From Myxococcales bacterium UBA1238 (GTDB lineage Bacteria; Myxococcota_A; Bradymonadia; UBA7976; UBA1532), in the NCBI GenBank assembly GCA_002309015.1, contig DBWM01000051.1, forward strand, positions 20,059-45,118: DNA of 25,060 nucleotides, given 5' to 3'. Under the pieces are notes generated by a model that worked only from the letters and a program-made list of their open reading frames with translations, made no database searches and was not told the DNA's origin. Below, in pieces: positions 1-8,300 of the stretch; the stretch's first letter is position 1, and each line of letters begins with the position of its first letter. A program made the position numbers and the translations under genes.

Positions 1-1506
1 GTCGTCGCTCAGGTTCCCGAAGCCTCGGCGCCCGTCGTCGCACAGATTCCCGAACCGCCTAAACCTGAATCGTCAAAACCCAAAAACACGGCTTTGATCG
101 AAGCGCCCGCAATCGATCCCAACGAACTTCACCCGCAGGAAGAAAGCGATCTGGGCAGCGAGCTTTACAGCGTCAATGCGGTTCTCCTTGTTGACAAGAA
201 ACCTGTTTCAAATCAACAAGTTACGCCTACCCCTGTTCAACAGAAAACGCTCGATTACAAACCAAGCAATTCACTGCCTTACTTAGCGCCTTCGAATACG
301 CTCAGCGACAACGAGGAAAACAGCTGGTACAACCAAAATAAAGAGCAGATTGAACGGCGCCAATGGGTCTATTCCGATCAGCAACCCCACGAAAAAGAAC
401 GGAATTTCTTACCTTTCGTGATCGTCGGACTGGCCTTGATTGCAGGCGTCGCGCTTTACTTTTTGTTACCCCACGGCAGCGATAAAAAGAAAAACGACGC
501 CCCCAAACCCGAAGTCGTCCGGGCTTCAAGCCTCATCCCCAAATCGAAACCCCCCGTAAAGCCCGCAACGCCTGCTGCTTCGCTCGCATCGCGCATCCAA
601 AAGACTGCCCTGAAAATTGCAGCCAATGCTCGCGCCCAGGAAGACAGGGCCGAAGAGGATGCCGCTGCAAAGAAGCAGGCTGACGATGACGCCGCTGCAA
701 AACTGGCCGAGGAAGAAGCCGCGAAGAAGAAGGCCGAAGAGGCCGCCGCTGCAAAACTGGCCGAGGAAGCAGCCGCAAAGAAGGCTGAAGAAGCCGCTGC
801 AAAACAGACCGAGGAAGCAGCCGCAAAGAAGAAGAAGGCCGAAGATGAAGCCGCTGCAAAACTGGCCGAGGAAGCAGCCGCAAAGAAGAAGAAGGCCGAA
901 GAAGAAGCCGCAAAAAAGCTGGCCGCTGAAGAAGCCGCTGCAAAACTGGCCGAGGAAGCAGCCGCAAAGAAGAAGAAGGCCGAAGAAGAAGCTGCAAAGA
1001 AGAAGGCTGACGATGACGCTACGCAGAAGAAAGCTGACGAAGAAGCCGCAAAGAAGAAAGCCCGCAATCCGTCTGACGATCAGCCCAAAACACAGCAACA
1101 GCCCGCAGACGCGAAGTCCAATTCGTCTGCAGCATCATCCCAGCCATCGATCAACGATTCGCTCAAACAAGGCCAGGAAGCCTTAAAGAAAAAGCAGTTT
1201 GACACAGCCAAAGCGGCTTTTGAGGAAGTTCTCCGCCGCGACAGCAAAAATGCCGCCGCTTATGCAGGACTGGGCGCGATTGCCATTAGCAAACAAGACT
1301 TTAACGCCGCCAGCCAGCAATTTGAAAAAGCGCTCCGCTATTCGCCCAATAGCGACGCTTACTTTACTTATTTGGGATTGTCTTACTTCAAGCTCGATCA
1401 ACTGGCCCGCGCGCGCGGTTATTTGCAAAAAGCCCTGCAGCTGAATCCTCAAAATAAAAATGCTGAGCGCTATTTAGAAGCCGTCAATGCAAAATTAGGT
1501 CAATAA
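1..1506 (+). CDS. Membrane protein with TolA-like Lys/Ala/Glu rod and C-terminal TPRs (5' end missing)
   Basis: The reading frame is open from the first base of the window, so the true start lies upstream; the TTG at 94 is only an internal codon. What is visible starts with a Pro/Val/Ala-rich linker, then one membrane segment encoded at about 406-477 (FLPFVIVGLALIAGVALYFL). Next comes a long rod of Lys/Ala/Glu, about 610-1070, strongly predicted helical and similar in composition to the TolA domain II. A Ser/Gln-rich linker follows, and then about three TPR units at 1162-1500 (for example DTAKAAFEEVLRRDSKNAAA). The layout suggests an inner-membrane protein whose rod crosses the periplasm and presents a TPR module for protein binding. 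In related bacteria such proteins often have a cytoplasmic kinase or zinc-ribbon N-terminus, but that part is outside the window. The function is not known; similarity to TolA may be compositional only. Confidence 0.8.
   Translation, partial: VVAQVPEASAPVVAQIPEPPKPESSKPKNTALIEAPAIDPNELHPQEESDLGSELYSVNAVLLVDKKPVSNQQVTPTPVQQKTLDYKPSNSLPYLAPSNTLSDNEENSWYNQNKEQIERRQWVYSDQQPHEKERNFLPFVIVGLALIAGVALYFLLPHGSDKKKNDAPKPEVVRASSLIPKSKPPVKPATPAASLASRIQKTALKIAANARAQEDRAEEDAAAKKQADDDAAAKLAEEEAAKKKAEEAAAAKLAEEAAAKKAEEAAAKQTEEAAAKKKKAEDEAAAKLAEEAAAKKKKAEEEAAKKLAAEEAAAKLAEEAAAKKKKAEEEAAKKKADDDATQKKADEEAAKKKARNPSDDQPKTQQQPADAKSNSSAASSQPSINDSLKQGQEALKKKQFDTAKAAFEEVLRRDSKNAAAYAGLGAIAISKQDFNAASQQFEKALRYSPNSDAYFTYLGLSYFKLDQLARARGYLQKALQLNPQNKNAERYLEAVNAKLGQ
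850..992 (+). repeat. Direct repeat, 84-base period, inside the Lys/Ala/Glu rod
   Basis: A 59-base segment at 850-908 recurs identically at 934-992. A shorter related copy starts near 744. The period is a multiple of three, so the repeat lengthens the coiled rod by 28 residues per unit without shifting the frame. Identity at synonymous positions points to recent duplication. Confidence 0.85.
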
Positions 1507-1584
1507 AAAAGGCGTAATCTCTGGCCTCCATCCCCTTCCCCGCCTTATAAATTTTCAGTTACTCCGATTTGCAGGGTTACAGAT

Positions 1585-3168
1585 ATGAAACGTCTGCTTG
1601 CTGTTTTTTGGGCCATGACAGGACTTTGCGCTTGCGAAACCCAAAACGAGCTTCAACCCACTGAGGAAGACAGCGCAATCGAGGACGATTCCGCCATCGA
1701 AGAAGATGCCACGCTCATCGACGCTGAAACCGACGCTGAAACCGACGCTGAGACTGACGCTGAAGTCGATGCAGAGAGCGATGCTGAAGTCGATGCGGAA
1801 ACTGACGCTGAAGTCGATGCGGAAACTGACGCTGAAGTCGATGCGGAGATCGATGCGGAAATCGACGCTGAGATCGATGCGGAAATCGACGCTGAAATCG
1901 ATGCGGAGATCGATGCTGAAATCGATGCGGAGATCGATGCTGAAATCGACGCTGAAATCGATGCGGAAGTCGATGCGGAGATCGATGCGGAGCCCAGGGA
2001 GATTTGCAACGGTCTGGATGACGACGGTGACGGATGGACCGATGAAGAACTCGCCAACGTTTGCGGAGGATGCGGCACACTCGGCAGTCAGGGCTGCCAG
2101 GGCTGGAGCGCTGATTTCACGTTGGATCAAACGGGCCAGGTTCAGTTGAACGGCGCCATCGGATTGAGCAGTTCAGTCACGCAAATCAGCAGCTTTGAAA
2201 ACGATGATCTTTCCTGCCAGATCACCCAGTCGAGCGTGGATGAAGACGATCACCTGGGCGCCATTACCGTGCGCTCCGGTGGAAAAAGCTTTTTCATGAC
2301 GCCCAGTTACAGCGCGATCAACCAGACCATTCTCTACAACACATCCGAAACCGATGCCGCGCTCTACCAACCCGGCGAATCGCTCAGCATCACCGTGCCC
2401 GGCGGAAACCGATTCTTCAGCTTCACCCTCTCGCTCGACTCGCCCAGCGCATTGGAAGGCTTCAATCAAAGCGCGCTGGACGCCGTCCTGGCGCAAACGC
2501 AGGGCGGCGATGTGGCAGAGATTCGCTGGTTGCCCGACGACCAGGCCCAATGGAGCCTTTACATTGGCGGCAGCCGCCCTCTCTTCCGCTCCACCCTCGC
2601 CAGCCGCAGTTACATCGGTACCGAGTTCTACGTGTATCAGGCCCTGCTCAAAAATGATGGCCGCATTCGCCTGGATGATCTCACCGGCCTCCCCAACAGC
2701 TCGGCGCGCGTCCTGTTTTCAAAGACGCGATCGGTGCGCAAGCTCAAGGGCGCCAATGTGTTAGAACTCACGATGGGACAAAGCTTTTCGGCCTCACATA
2801 CTGAATCCTTAAGCGAATCAGAACCCAGCGAGACAGACTTTGTATTGACAGAGCCCAATCCCGCCGCGCCTGTCCTCCAGGATCGCATCGCCTGGCAGAA
2901 TTTGCCCGAATCCACCGAGCGCGGCGGCCAACTCACACTCACCCTGAGCGCATCCAACGGAGCGATTCGTCAGAGCGTGGTTTGCAACATCCTGCATCCC
3001 GAACAGGGCAGCGTTGATTGGCCCGCCGAACTGACACCCTTTGCGGATGAAGAGGCCTCGCTGACCGGCACCCTTTTGCTGCGCTTCAACGAGGAGCTCA
3101 TCGAGCTCACTCAGGATGAAGGCAGCTTCGTCAAATCCAAATCGGTGCAGATCAACCTGGCCCTTTAA
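1585..3168 (+). CDS. DAE-repeat lipoprotein with MopE-like motif
   Basis: The protein has 527 residues. It begins with a lipoprotein signal peptide ending in a lipobox (Leu-Cys-Ala before Cys17), so it should be anchored in the envelope. Residues about 46-136 are 23 copies of Asp-Ala-Glu separated by one variable residue (Thr, Val, Ser or Ile). Next, near residues 139-155, comes CNGLDDDGDGWTDE, which resembles the metal-binding MopE-type motif common in Myxococcota surface proteins; the usual second Cys (DDDCDG) is Gly here, though a CGGC cluster follows. The remaining 370 residues are a Ser/Thr-rich, beta-looking domain that I do not recognise. The ATG start is supported by AGGG eight bases upstream. 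The acidic linker probably holds the C-terminal domain away from the membrane and may bind calcium. The stop overlaps that of the convergent neighbour by four bases. Function unknown. Confidence 0.85.
   Translation: MKRLLAVFWAMTGLCACETQNELQPTEEDSAIEDDSAIEEDATLIDAETDAETDAETDAEVDAESDAEVDAETDAEVDAETDAEVDAEIDAEIDAEIDAEIDAEIDAEIDAEIDAEIDAEIDAEIDAEVDAEIDAEPREICNGLDDDGDGWTDEELANVCGGCGTLGSQGCQGWSADFTLDQTGQVQLNGAIGLSSSVTQISSFENDDLSCQITQSSVDEDDHLGAITVRSGGKSFFMTPSYSAINQTILYNTSETDAALYQPGESLSITVPGGNRFFSFTLSLDSPSALEGFNQSALDAVLAQTQGGDVAEIRWLPDDQAQWSLYIGGSRPLFRSTLASRSYIGTEFYVYQALLKNDGRIRLDDLTGLPNSSARVLFSKTRSVRKLKGANVLELTMGQSFSASHTESLSESEPSETDFVLTEPNPAAPVLQDRIAWQNLPESTERGGQLTLTLSASNGAIRQSVVCNILHPEQGSVDWPAELTPFADEEASLTGTLLLRFNEELIELTQDEGSFVKSKSVQINLAL
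1720..1992 (+). repeat. 12-base tandem repeat encoding 23 Asp-Ala-Glu units
   Basis: Reading in frame from 1720, every fourth codon is variable (ACC, ACT, GTC, AGC, ATC) and the three between are GAC/GAT, GCN and GAA/GAG. This gives 23 consecutive DAE units. The right half is nearly pure DAE-Ile with alternating GAC-GCT and GAT-GCG codon pairs, which suggests expansion of a 24-base higher-order unit. Confidence 0.95.
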
Positions 3169-5297
3169 TCGTCCTCCCCCGCATCCTCAACATCCCTAAA
3201 CGGATTCTGAATGGCGGGCGTCTGCCCATCGATGATGCCTCCCATAAAATCCTGAAAGATTCTGCAGGCTTCCTGGCTGTAGAGCACATTGACGTGCGTC
3301 GCATCGACCTCTGTACCGTTTCGGGTCACCCTGTGCAGCTGGAACAGGCCGCCCGTCAACTCGTCGGGACCGTTCCCCGAAACCGGTGCCTCCAACTCTT
3401 CCACCCGTGAAATCTCGCGCTGTTTGGGCAACACCAGCGGCACCTTCAGGGTTCGGACGAGAGCGTTGGTTGAGACGTTGGGCACGAGCTGATCGTCGAG
3501 GGCAGAGATCAGAAGCAAATGGGGCCCCACGGTCTCGTCGAAGCGTTCCGATTGCAAATGATCCGCATAATTCAAGGGTTCCGCGTCATCGATCACCATT
3601 TGCAATGCAGCAAGCGTCCTTAAAAATGAAGCATCCGAATAGATTCTGGGATTAAAGACCACATTCACATAACCAGCATACTTTTCCTGCTGCAAAACGG
3701 GGTGCATATAAGCCAGCTCCGAAAGATGCGCCCCCGAAACGCCGAGCTCTGCGGCCCGCATCCCCGAAGCGAGCGACAAGAACTGAGGCCCCAGAATGCC
3801 GCCCAGACTCACGCCGACGTAGGCCGTCCGATCCCAGTCCAAATCAGGATTGCCGTCGCCGTCGATATCGGAATTCTGCTGAAGTAATCGCCAGAATTGC
3901 AGTTTATCAAAGGCCGCCTGATCCAGATTGCCCCGCGCCTTCTTAGGATCGAGCTTCAGGTTGATGATATCGAACGGCACCGGAACCCCGAAAAAGCCCA
4001 GAAGCTGGTTCACTTCGCGTTCAGTCCCTTCGCCCTCAGGCACGCCTCCGGGGTGATCGCCGTGATAAGGCGAGTCGATGGCCACCGTCGCCATTTTGAG
4101 CTGCCCGGCCAAATGGGTGTGCACCTTGCGCGCCAGCGTCCGATCCTGCCCCAGACCATGTCCAACAACCACGGTCGTATACGGCGCAGTCACTTCTTCA
4201 GAGAGAACAGGCAACACGATCTCGAAGGGGATTTCGTATTCTTTAAAGGGAGTTGCAAGCGAAGTGGACCCGTCCTCACCCCTGAAATCGATGGCCTTAA
4301 AACTGCCCTGGCAGCGGCGCCCTTCGGTCGCCTCCTCGCATACGGGAGCGGTGGCCCATGTGTAATCGCGGTTCTCGATCGTCTGGGCGATCTCCAGCTT
4401 CTTTTCAAACAGGGTTTGCGTGGTAAAGGCGACCGCTGCAGAAATCTCGTCTGCTTTGTAGTTTGTGGCCGAAAGCATGCGCGCGTAGCGATCGTGCAGG
4501 CGGCTCAACCTGGGATCCGTCGACTCGCCGCTCAAAAGTTTGCGCATCGTCACGCTCGGGCAAATCTCGTTTTGTTCCGCATCCTTCACCTTATGCGTCA
4601 CCAAAACCGCATGCAGCGTGCCCGGCTTTAAGGGGCGGATGGGCCAAATGGCGATACTGTGCTCACCCTTAAAGTAATTCATTGAATAATCGAGGGATTC
4701 AGGCGAATCCCCCAAAGACCAAAGCTCGATCCCCTCTACCGGAAATTCCGAAAATTCGGGTAATTCCACCTCGCCGTCAAAGCGCAGGAAGATGGGCGCA
4801 GTGGTGCCAAAACCATCGAGATCGTTCAGCGCCGCAAAAATATTTCTAAAGATGCTAGGCGTCGAATTCGCCACCCAGAGCGCTTCGCTCGAATCGAGCT
4901 TCACCTTGAGGCCGGTCTTGGTGAAATCGTCCTCCGTCGTATAAAAATCGTCCGGAAAACTGGTCTGCAAATCGCCCGCCAGAGGATCGTAAAGCTGGTT
5001 GAGCGGGCAAGTCTCGATCACCTCAGCATCGGGTTCCGCATCGGGTTCCGCATCAGGTTCCGCATCCGACTCACCCGCATCGGTTTCCGCATCCGACTCA
5101 CCCGCATCGGTTTCCGCATCGGTTTCCGCATCCGCCGGTGCTGCTCCATCCGTCCGGGCATCCTCCAGGTTGCCATCCTCAACGATCGCGCTGTCTTCGT
5201 AAACCGAGCTGTCATCGTCGGAATCGGACGTCGAATCGTCGTCGCAGGCCACCAGGGCGCAGGCAATCAGGGTCAACCAAAAAACATCTTTCGTCAT
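3165..5297 (-). CDS. Alpha/beta-hydrolase (lipase/esterase-like) lipoprotein with DAE-repeat linker
   Basis: The 710-residue protein starts at the ATG at 5297, because this puts a lipoprotein signal peptide with lipobox (Leu-Val-Ala before Cys18) at the N-terminus and AAGGAA lies upstream; a frame extending to 5378 has no such logic. An Asp/Ser-rich tail and a DAE linker (residues 56-93) follow. The catalytic part looks like an alpha/beta hydrolase: an oxyanion-type strand VVVGHGLGQ (376-384), nucleophile elbow GVSLG with Ser497, probable acid Asp602 (ALDDQLVP) and His668 (ATHVNV). The region around residues 120-300 recalls the N-terminal domain of VolA-type bacterial surface lipases. DIDGDGNPDLD (477-487) has the spacing of a calcium-binding loop inserted before the nucleophile strand. 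It probably hydrolyses a lipid or ester at the cell surface; the substrate is not known. Asp at +2 and +3 after Cys would be an inner-membrane retention signal in E. coli, but the rule may not hold here. Confidence 0.85.
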   Translation of the reverse strand: MTKDVFWLTLIACALVACDDDSTSDSDDDSSVYEDSAIVEDGNLEDARTDGAAPADAETDAETDAGESDAETDAGESDAEPDAEPDAEPDAEVIETCPLNQLYDPLAGDLQTSFPDDFYTTEDDFTKTGLKVKLDSSEALWVANSTPSIFRNIFAALNDLDGFGTTAPIFLRFDGEVELPEFSEFPVEGIELWSLGDSPESLDYSMNYFKGEHSIAIWPIRPLKPGTLHAVLVTHKVKDAEQNEICPSVTMRKLLSGESTDPRLSRLHDRYARMLSATNYKADEISAAVAFTTQTLFEKKLEIAQTIENRDYTWATAPVCEEATEGRRCQGSFKAIDFRGEDGSTSLATPFKEYEIPFEIVLPVLSEEVTAPYTTVVVGHGLGQDRTLARKVHTHLAGQLKMATVAIDSPYHGDHPGGVPEGEGTEREVNQLLGFFGVPVPFDIINLKLDPKKARGNLDQAAFDKLQFWRLLQQNSDIDGDGNPDLDWDRTAYVGVSLGGILGPQFLSLASGMRAAELGVSGAHLSELAYMHPVLQQEKYAGYVNVVFNPRIYSDASFLRTLAALQMVIDDAEPLNYADHLQSERFDETVGPHLLLISALDDQLVPNVSTNALVRTLKVPLVLPKQREISRVEELEAPVSGNGPDELTGGLFQLHRVTRNGTEVDATHVNVLYSQEACRIFQDFMGGIIDGQTPAIQNPFRDVEDAGEDD
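5019..5132 (-). repeat. Degenerate DAE repeat linker (DAET, DAGES, DAEP units)
   Basis: Encodes residues 56-93 of the hydrolase lipoprotein: DAE units followed by Thr, then alternating DAGES and DAET units, then three DAEP and one DAEV. It is shorter and more mixed than the repeat in the convergent neighbouring lipoprotein, but of the same type. Confidence 0.85.
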
Positions 5298-5397
5298 TTT
5301 ATTAAAATTCCTTTCGATCGAGGAACAAGCAAAAAGAAGCTGCTGTTTTAAACTCGATCGATGCATACTATACAACAAAATGGAATAGGAGTTTTGA
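5298..5397. promoter_or_regulatory. Divergent intergenic region between two lipoprotein genes
   Basis: These 100 bases separate the starts of the hydrolase lipoprotein (minus) and the TPR/transglutaminase lipoprotein (plus), so they should hold both promoters. The part at 5345-5380 is AT-rich with TATA-like hexamers on the plus strand. I cannot assign -35/-10 pairs with confidence. AGGAG at 5387-5391, six bases before GTG 5398, is a good ribosome binding site and fixes that GTG start. Confidence 0.5.
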
Positions 5398-8300
5398 GTG
5401 AAACATTTTCCTTCTTTATTTTTTTCTTGCGCGCTCGCCTGCTCAGCCTGCGGAGGTGCGCCTGAAACCGCTCCCGAAACCGCAAATCTGACCTCAGCAG
5501 CCCCTATTGATCGCGCACAACTCCTTGAAACTGTTGAGCTTTTTTATAAGGCTTCTACCCCTGAAGAAATGCGCAAGCAGGTGAACAAAGCTCAACAGCT
5601 GGCCCCTCAAAGCGCCTGGACCCACGAAATAGAGGCAGAGCTGGCCCGCATGGAAGGTCGCGACGAAGATTACGCGGACGCTCTGATCGCCGCATTGCGG
5701 GATCTTTCGGACGATGCGAGCCGGTACCACATCGAGCAAGCGCTGAAAACCGAAAAATCGCGCAAACAAAATGAGGCATTTGAAGATGCCCTCCAACGCA
5801 TCATGGAAGCCCATTCCAACGCGCAAGCGAGGGATCGAGCGGCCTTTATTTTAGCTCAAACGGCTCATTTAAAAGGGAAATTCAAGCAACGAGACCAGCT
5901 TTTTGAGCGCCTTCCAGGCTGGCTTCCTTTAGCGATCATCGGCACATGGAGCAACGATCAGGGCAAAGGCTACGACAGCGAGGAAGCCCCCGAACGCAGC
6001 ATCGAAAAGGACGCCCGCTATCCCGGAAGCCTGGTGCAGATCGGCTGGCGGGACGATTACCCCCAAAACCCTGTCCATATTCTCGATTTTGGCTCGCTCT
6101 TTGAGCCCAAGACCTGGCAGCTCGCATACGGCGCAGCTTCCGTGGAAGTCAGCGAAAATAAAGAATATTTACTCAAAATTTCGAGCAGCGCACCGATCAA
6201 AATCTTCGTCAACGATGCGGTCGTCTTTGAAGGCCCTCTGCTCGAAAAATGGTTGTTTGAAGCGATCGAGATCCCGGTTTCGCTGCATGCGGGCGTCAAC
6301 ACCATTTTGCTCAAAAGCGCGCAAACCACCGGAGCCTGGCGCCTGAGCGCGCGGCTTTTGGATCGCGAGGGCCATGCGGATTACAAGCTGCGCCCCTTCG
6401 ATACACCCCAGACAGCGACCAACGCCGAAAATGCGAATCCGTCCCCGATGGAAGCGAGTGAACTCCTGCATCTTTGGGACGCGATCCCCTCAGACGCGCG
6501 AAAGCTCCTGATCTCTTCGAGATGGGCTTCCTGGATGGGACTCCACGCTCAGGCTGCGGCTTTTGCAGAGGCATACGCGGCGCTTTCCCCCACGGGCATC
6601 ATCGCCCGCGAAACGCTGTCTCAAATGCTGGAAGCCAATAAAGAACAAGGACTTGCAAGCGATCTGCTGACGGCATTGGTGGATCAGTTTGGTTCCGAAT
6701 TTCCCGCCCTTTCGCTTCAGCAAATCGAAAGCTGGCTCAGGCTGAACCTTGAAGAAAAGGCGCGGCAGGCGCTGCTCAAACTGACCGAAAAACCGCAGTA
6801 TCGCTCGGCTCACATGGCCCTCGCGCAGTTTTACAAGAGCCAGGGCTGGAAGGAAGAGAGCTGCCGCATCCTCGAAGAAGCGGATCGCACCTGGCCCGAA
6901 ATGGATCAGCTCTCGCTCGATCTGGCGGACTGCTACGAATCGATCGGGCTGCCCCTCAAAGCCGAAGCGCTCCGAAACCAACTGCTGCGCCAACAGCCTG
7001 TTCATACGTCTCTTTTGGAAGATCAGCATGGCCGGGCCATGAAAAAAGGCGATTACGATCAGGCGCTCAGGATTGCCGAAAAACTGATCGCCGCCAATCC
7101 CCAGTCCCGCGGCGCTTACATGCGCAAAGCCGAAGCGTTAAGGCAGCAGGAAAAGTTTAAAGAAGCGCATCAAGCGCTTGAAATGATAGAAAAAATTGCA
7201 CCCACGGCGCCTCAGTCCTGGCTCAAGCGCGCAAAGATCTCGCTTCAGGCAAGGCAGGATGAGCGCGCGATCGATGAGCTCAAAGCAGCGTTGGCCCGGG
7301 ATCCTGAAAATGCCGAGCTGGCCGCCCGCATCGATCACCTGGCCCCCGAAACCGGCGAATGGCTGACCGACGTGCCCGACGATGCGGCCATCCAAAAAGC
7401 CCTCAAAGCCGCAACCTGTGAAGATCGTTCGCCTTCTGCGGAGCTCATCACGCTGCTCGACGATGAGGTCACGCTGTTGAACCCCGATGGCAGCGCTTCC
7501 TGCGTGGTGACCGCCGTGTCGCTCGCCTGCAACCAAAACGCCGTCGATAACCTCACCCATATGCGCATGAGAGCCGGACGCAGCCGCGTTTTGCAGGCCT
7601 TCGCCATCGATGCCCAGGGCAACCGCCTCGACGCCTCGACCATTCGCGGGACCAGCATCCGATTCCGCAACTTAACCGTGGGATCCGCTGTGGTGCTGCA
7701 ATATCGCGTGGACGAATCGCCCGAAGCTTACCTGGCAGGCAACGCTGCGCGCACCTGGTGGTTCCAGGGTTTTGGTTACGACAACCTCTATTCGCGCTGG
7801 GTGCTCTATATGCCCAAAAACTTTACGCTGGCTCAGGAGTTCACCCACGGAGAGATCACGCAATCTGTTGAAAATAAAGGCGATTTAACGCGTTACGAAT
7901 GGCTGGGCAAAGACTTTAAATCCCTGACGCCCGAGCGGCATATGCCTCATCTCTCTGAGCTGACCTCACGCCTTTCGATCTCGACGGTGCCCTCGTGGGA
8001 TATGTTTGTTCAATGGGAACTCGCCCTGTTGCAGGGCGCCTTTAGAAAGACGCCTACGGTCACCGCGCTGGCTCAGAAACTCGCGGAAGGCACCAACTCC
8101 GTTCAGGAAAAGATCTATCGCATTCAGGATTACCTGATCTCGCATATCCGCTATCAGCAGGATTACGAGCATGTCATCGCAGGCGTAAAGCCCCATGCGG
8201 CTTCGGTGGTGCTGGCGCGGCAATACGGCGATTGCAAAGACAAAGCGGTGCTGTTCATCGCGCTCGCTAAAGAGCTCGGCATCGAAGCGCATTTTGCGCT

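Noticed and set aside
456..1067. Long minus-strand frame rich in Phe/Ala/Ser opposite the Lys/Ala/Glu rod
   Set aside because: It is the complement of the repeat rod; low complexity, no ribosome binding site, no family pattern.
1720..1992. Possible CRISPR-like array
   Set aside because: Units are 12 bases without unique spacers and are translated in frame as DAE repeats.
1555..2130. Minus-strand and alternative frames across the DAE repeat (poly Arg-Ile-Asp-Phe, Ser-Ala-Ser)
   Set aside because: A 12-base period keeps all six frames open; the plus-strand frame alone has a lipoprotein signal and a continuing domain.
5298..5378. N-terminal extension of the hydrolase lipoprotein to 5378
   Set aside because: It would bury the lipoprotein signal peptide 27 residues in, and the ATG at 5297 has its own ribosome site.
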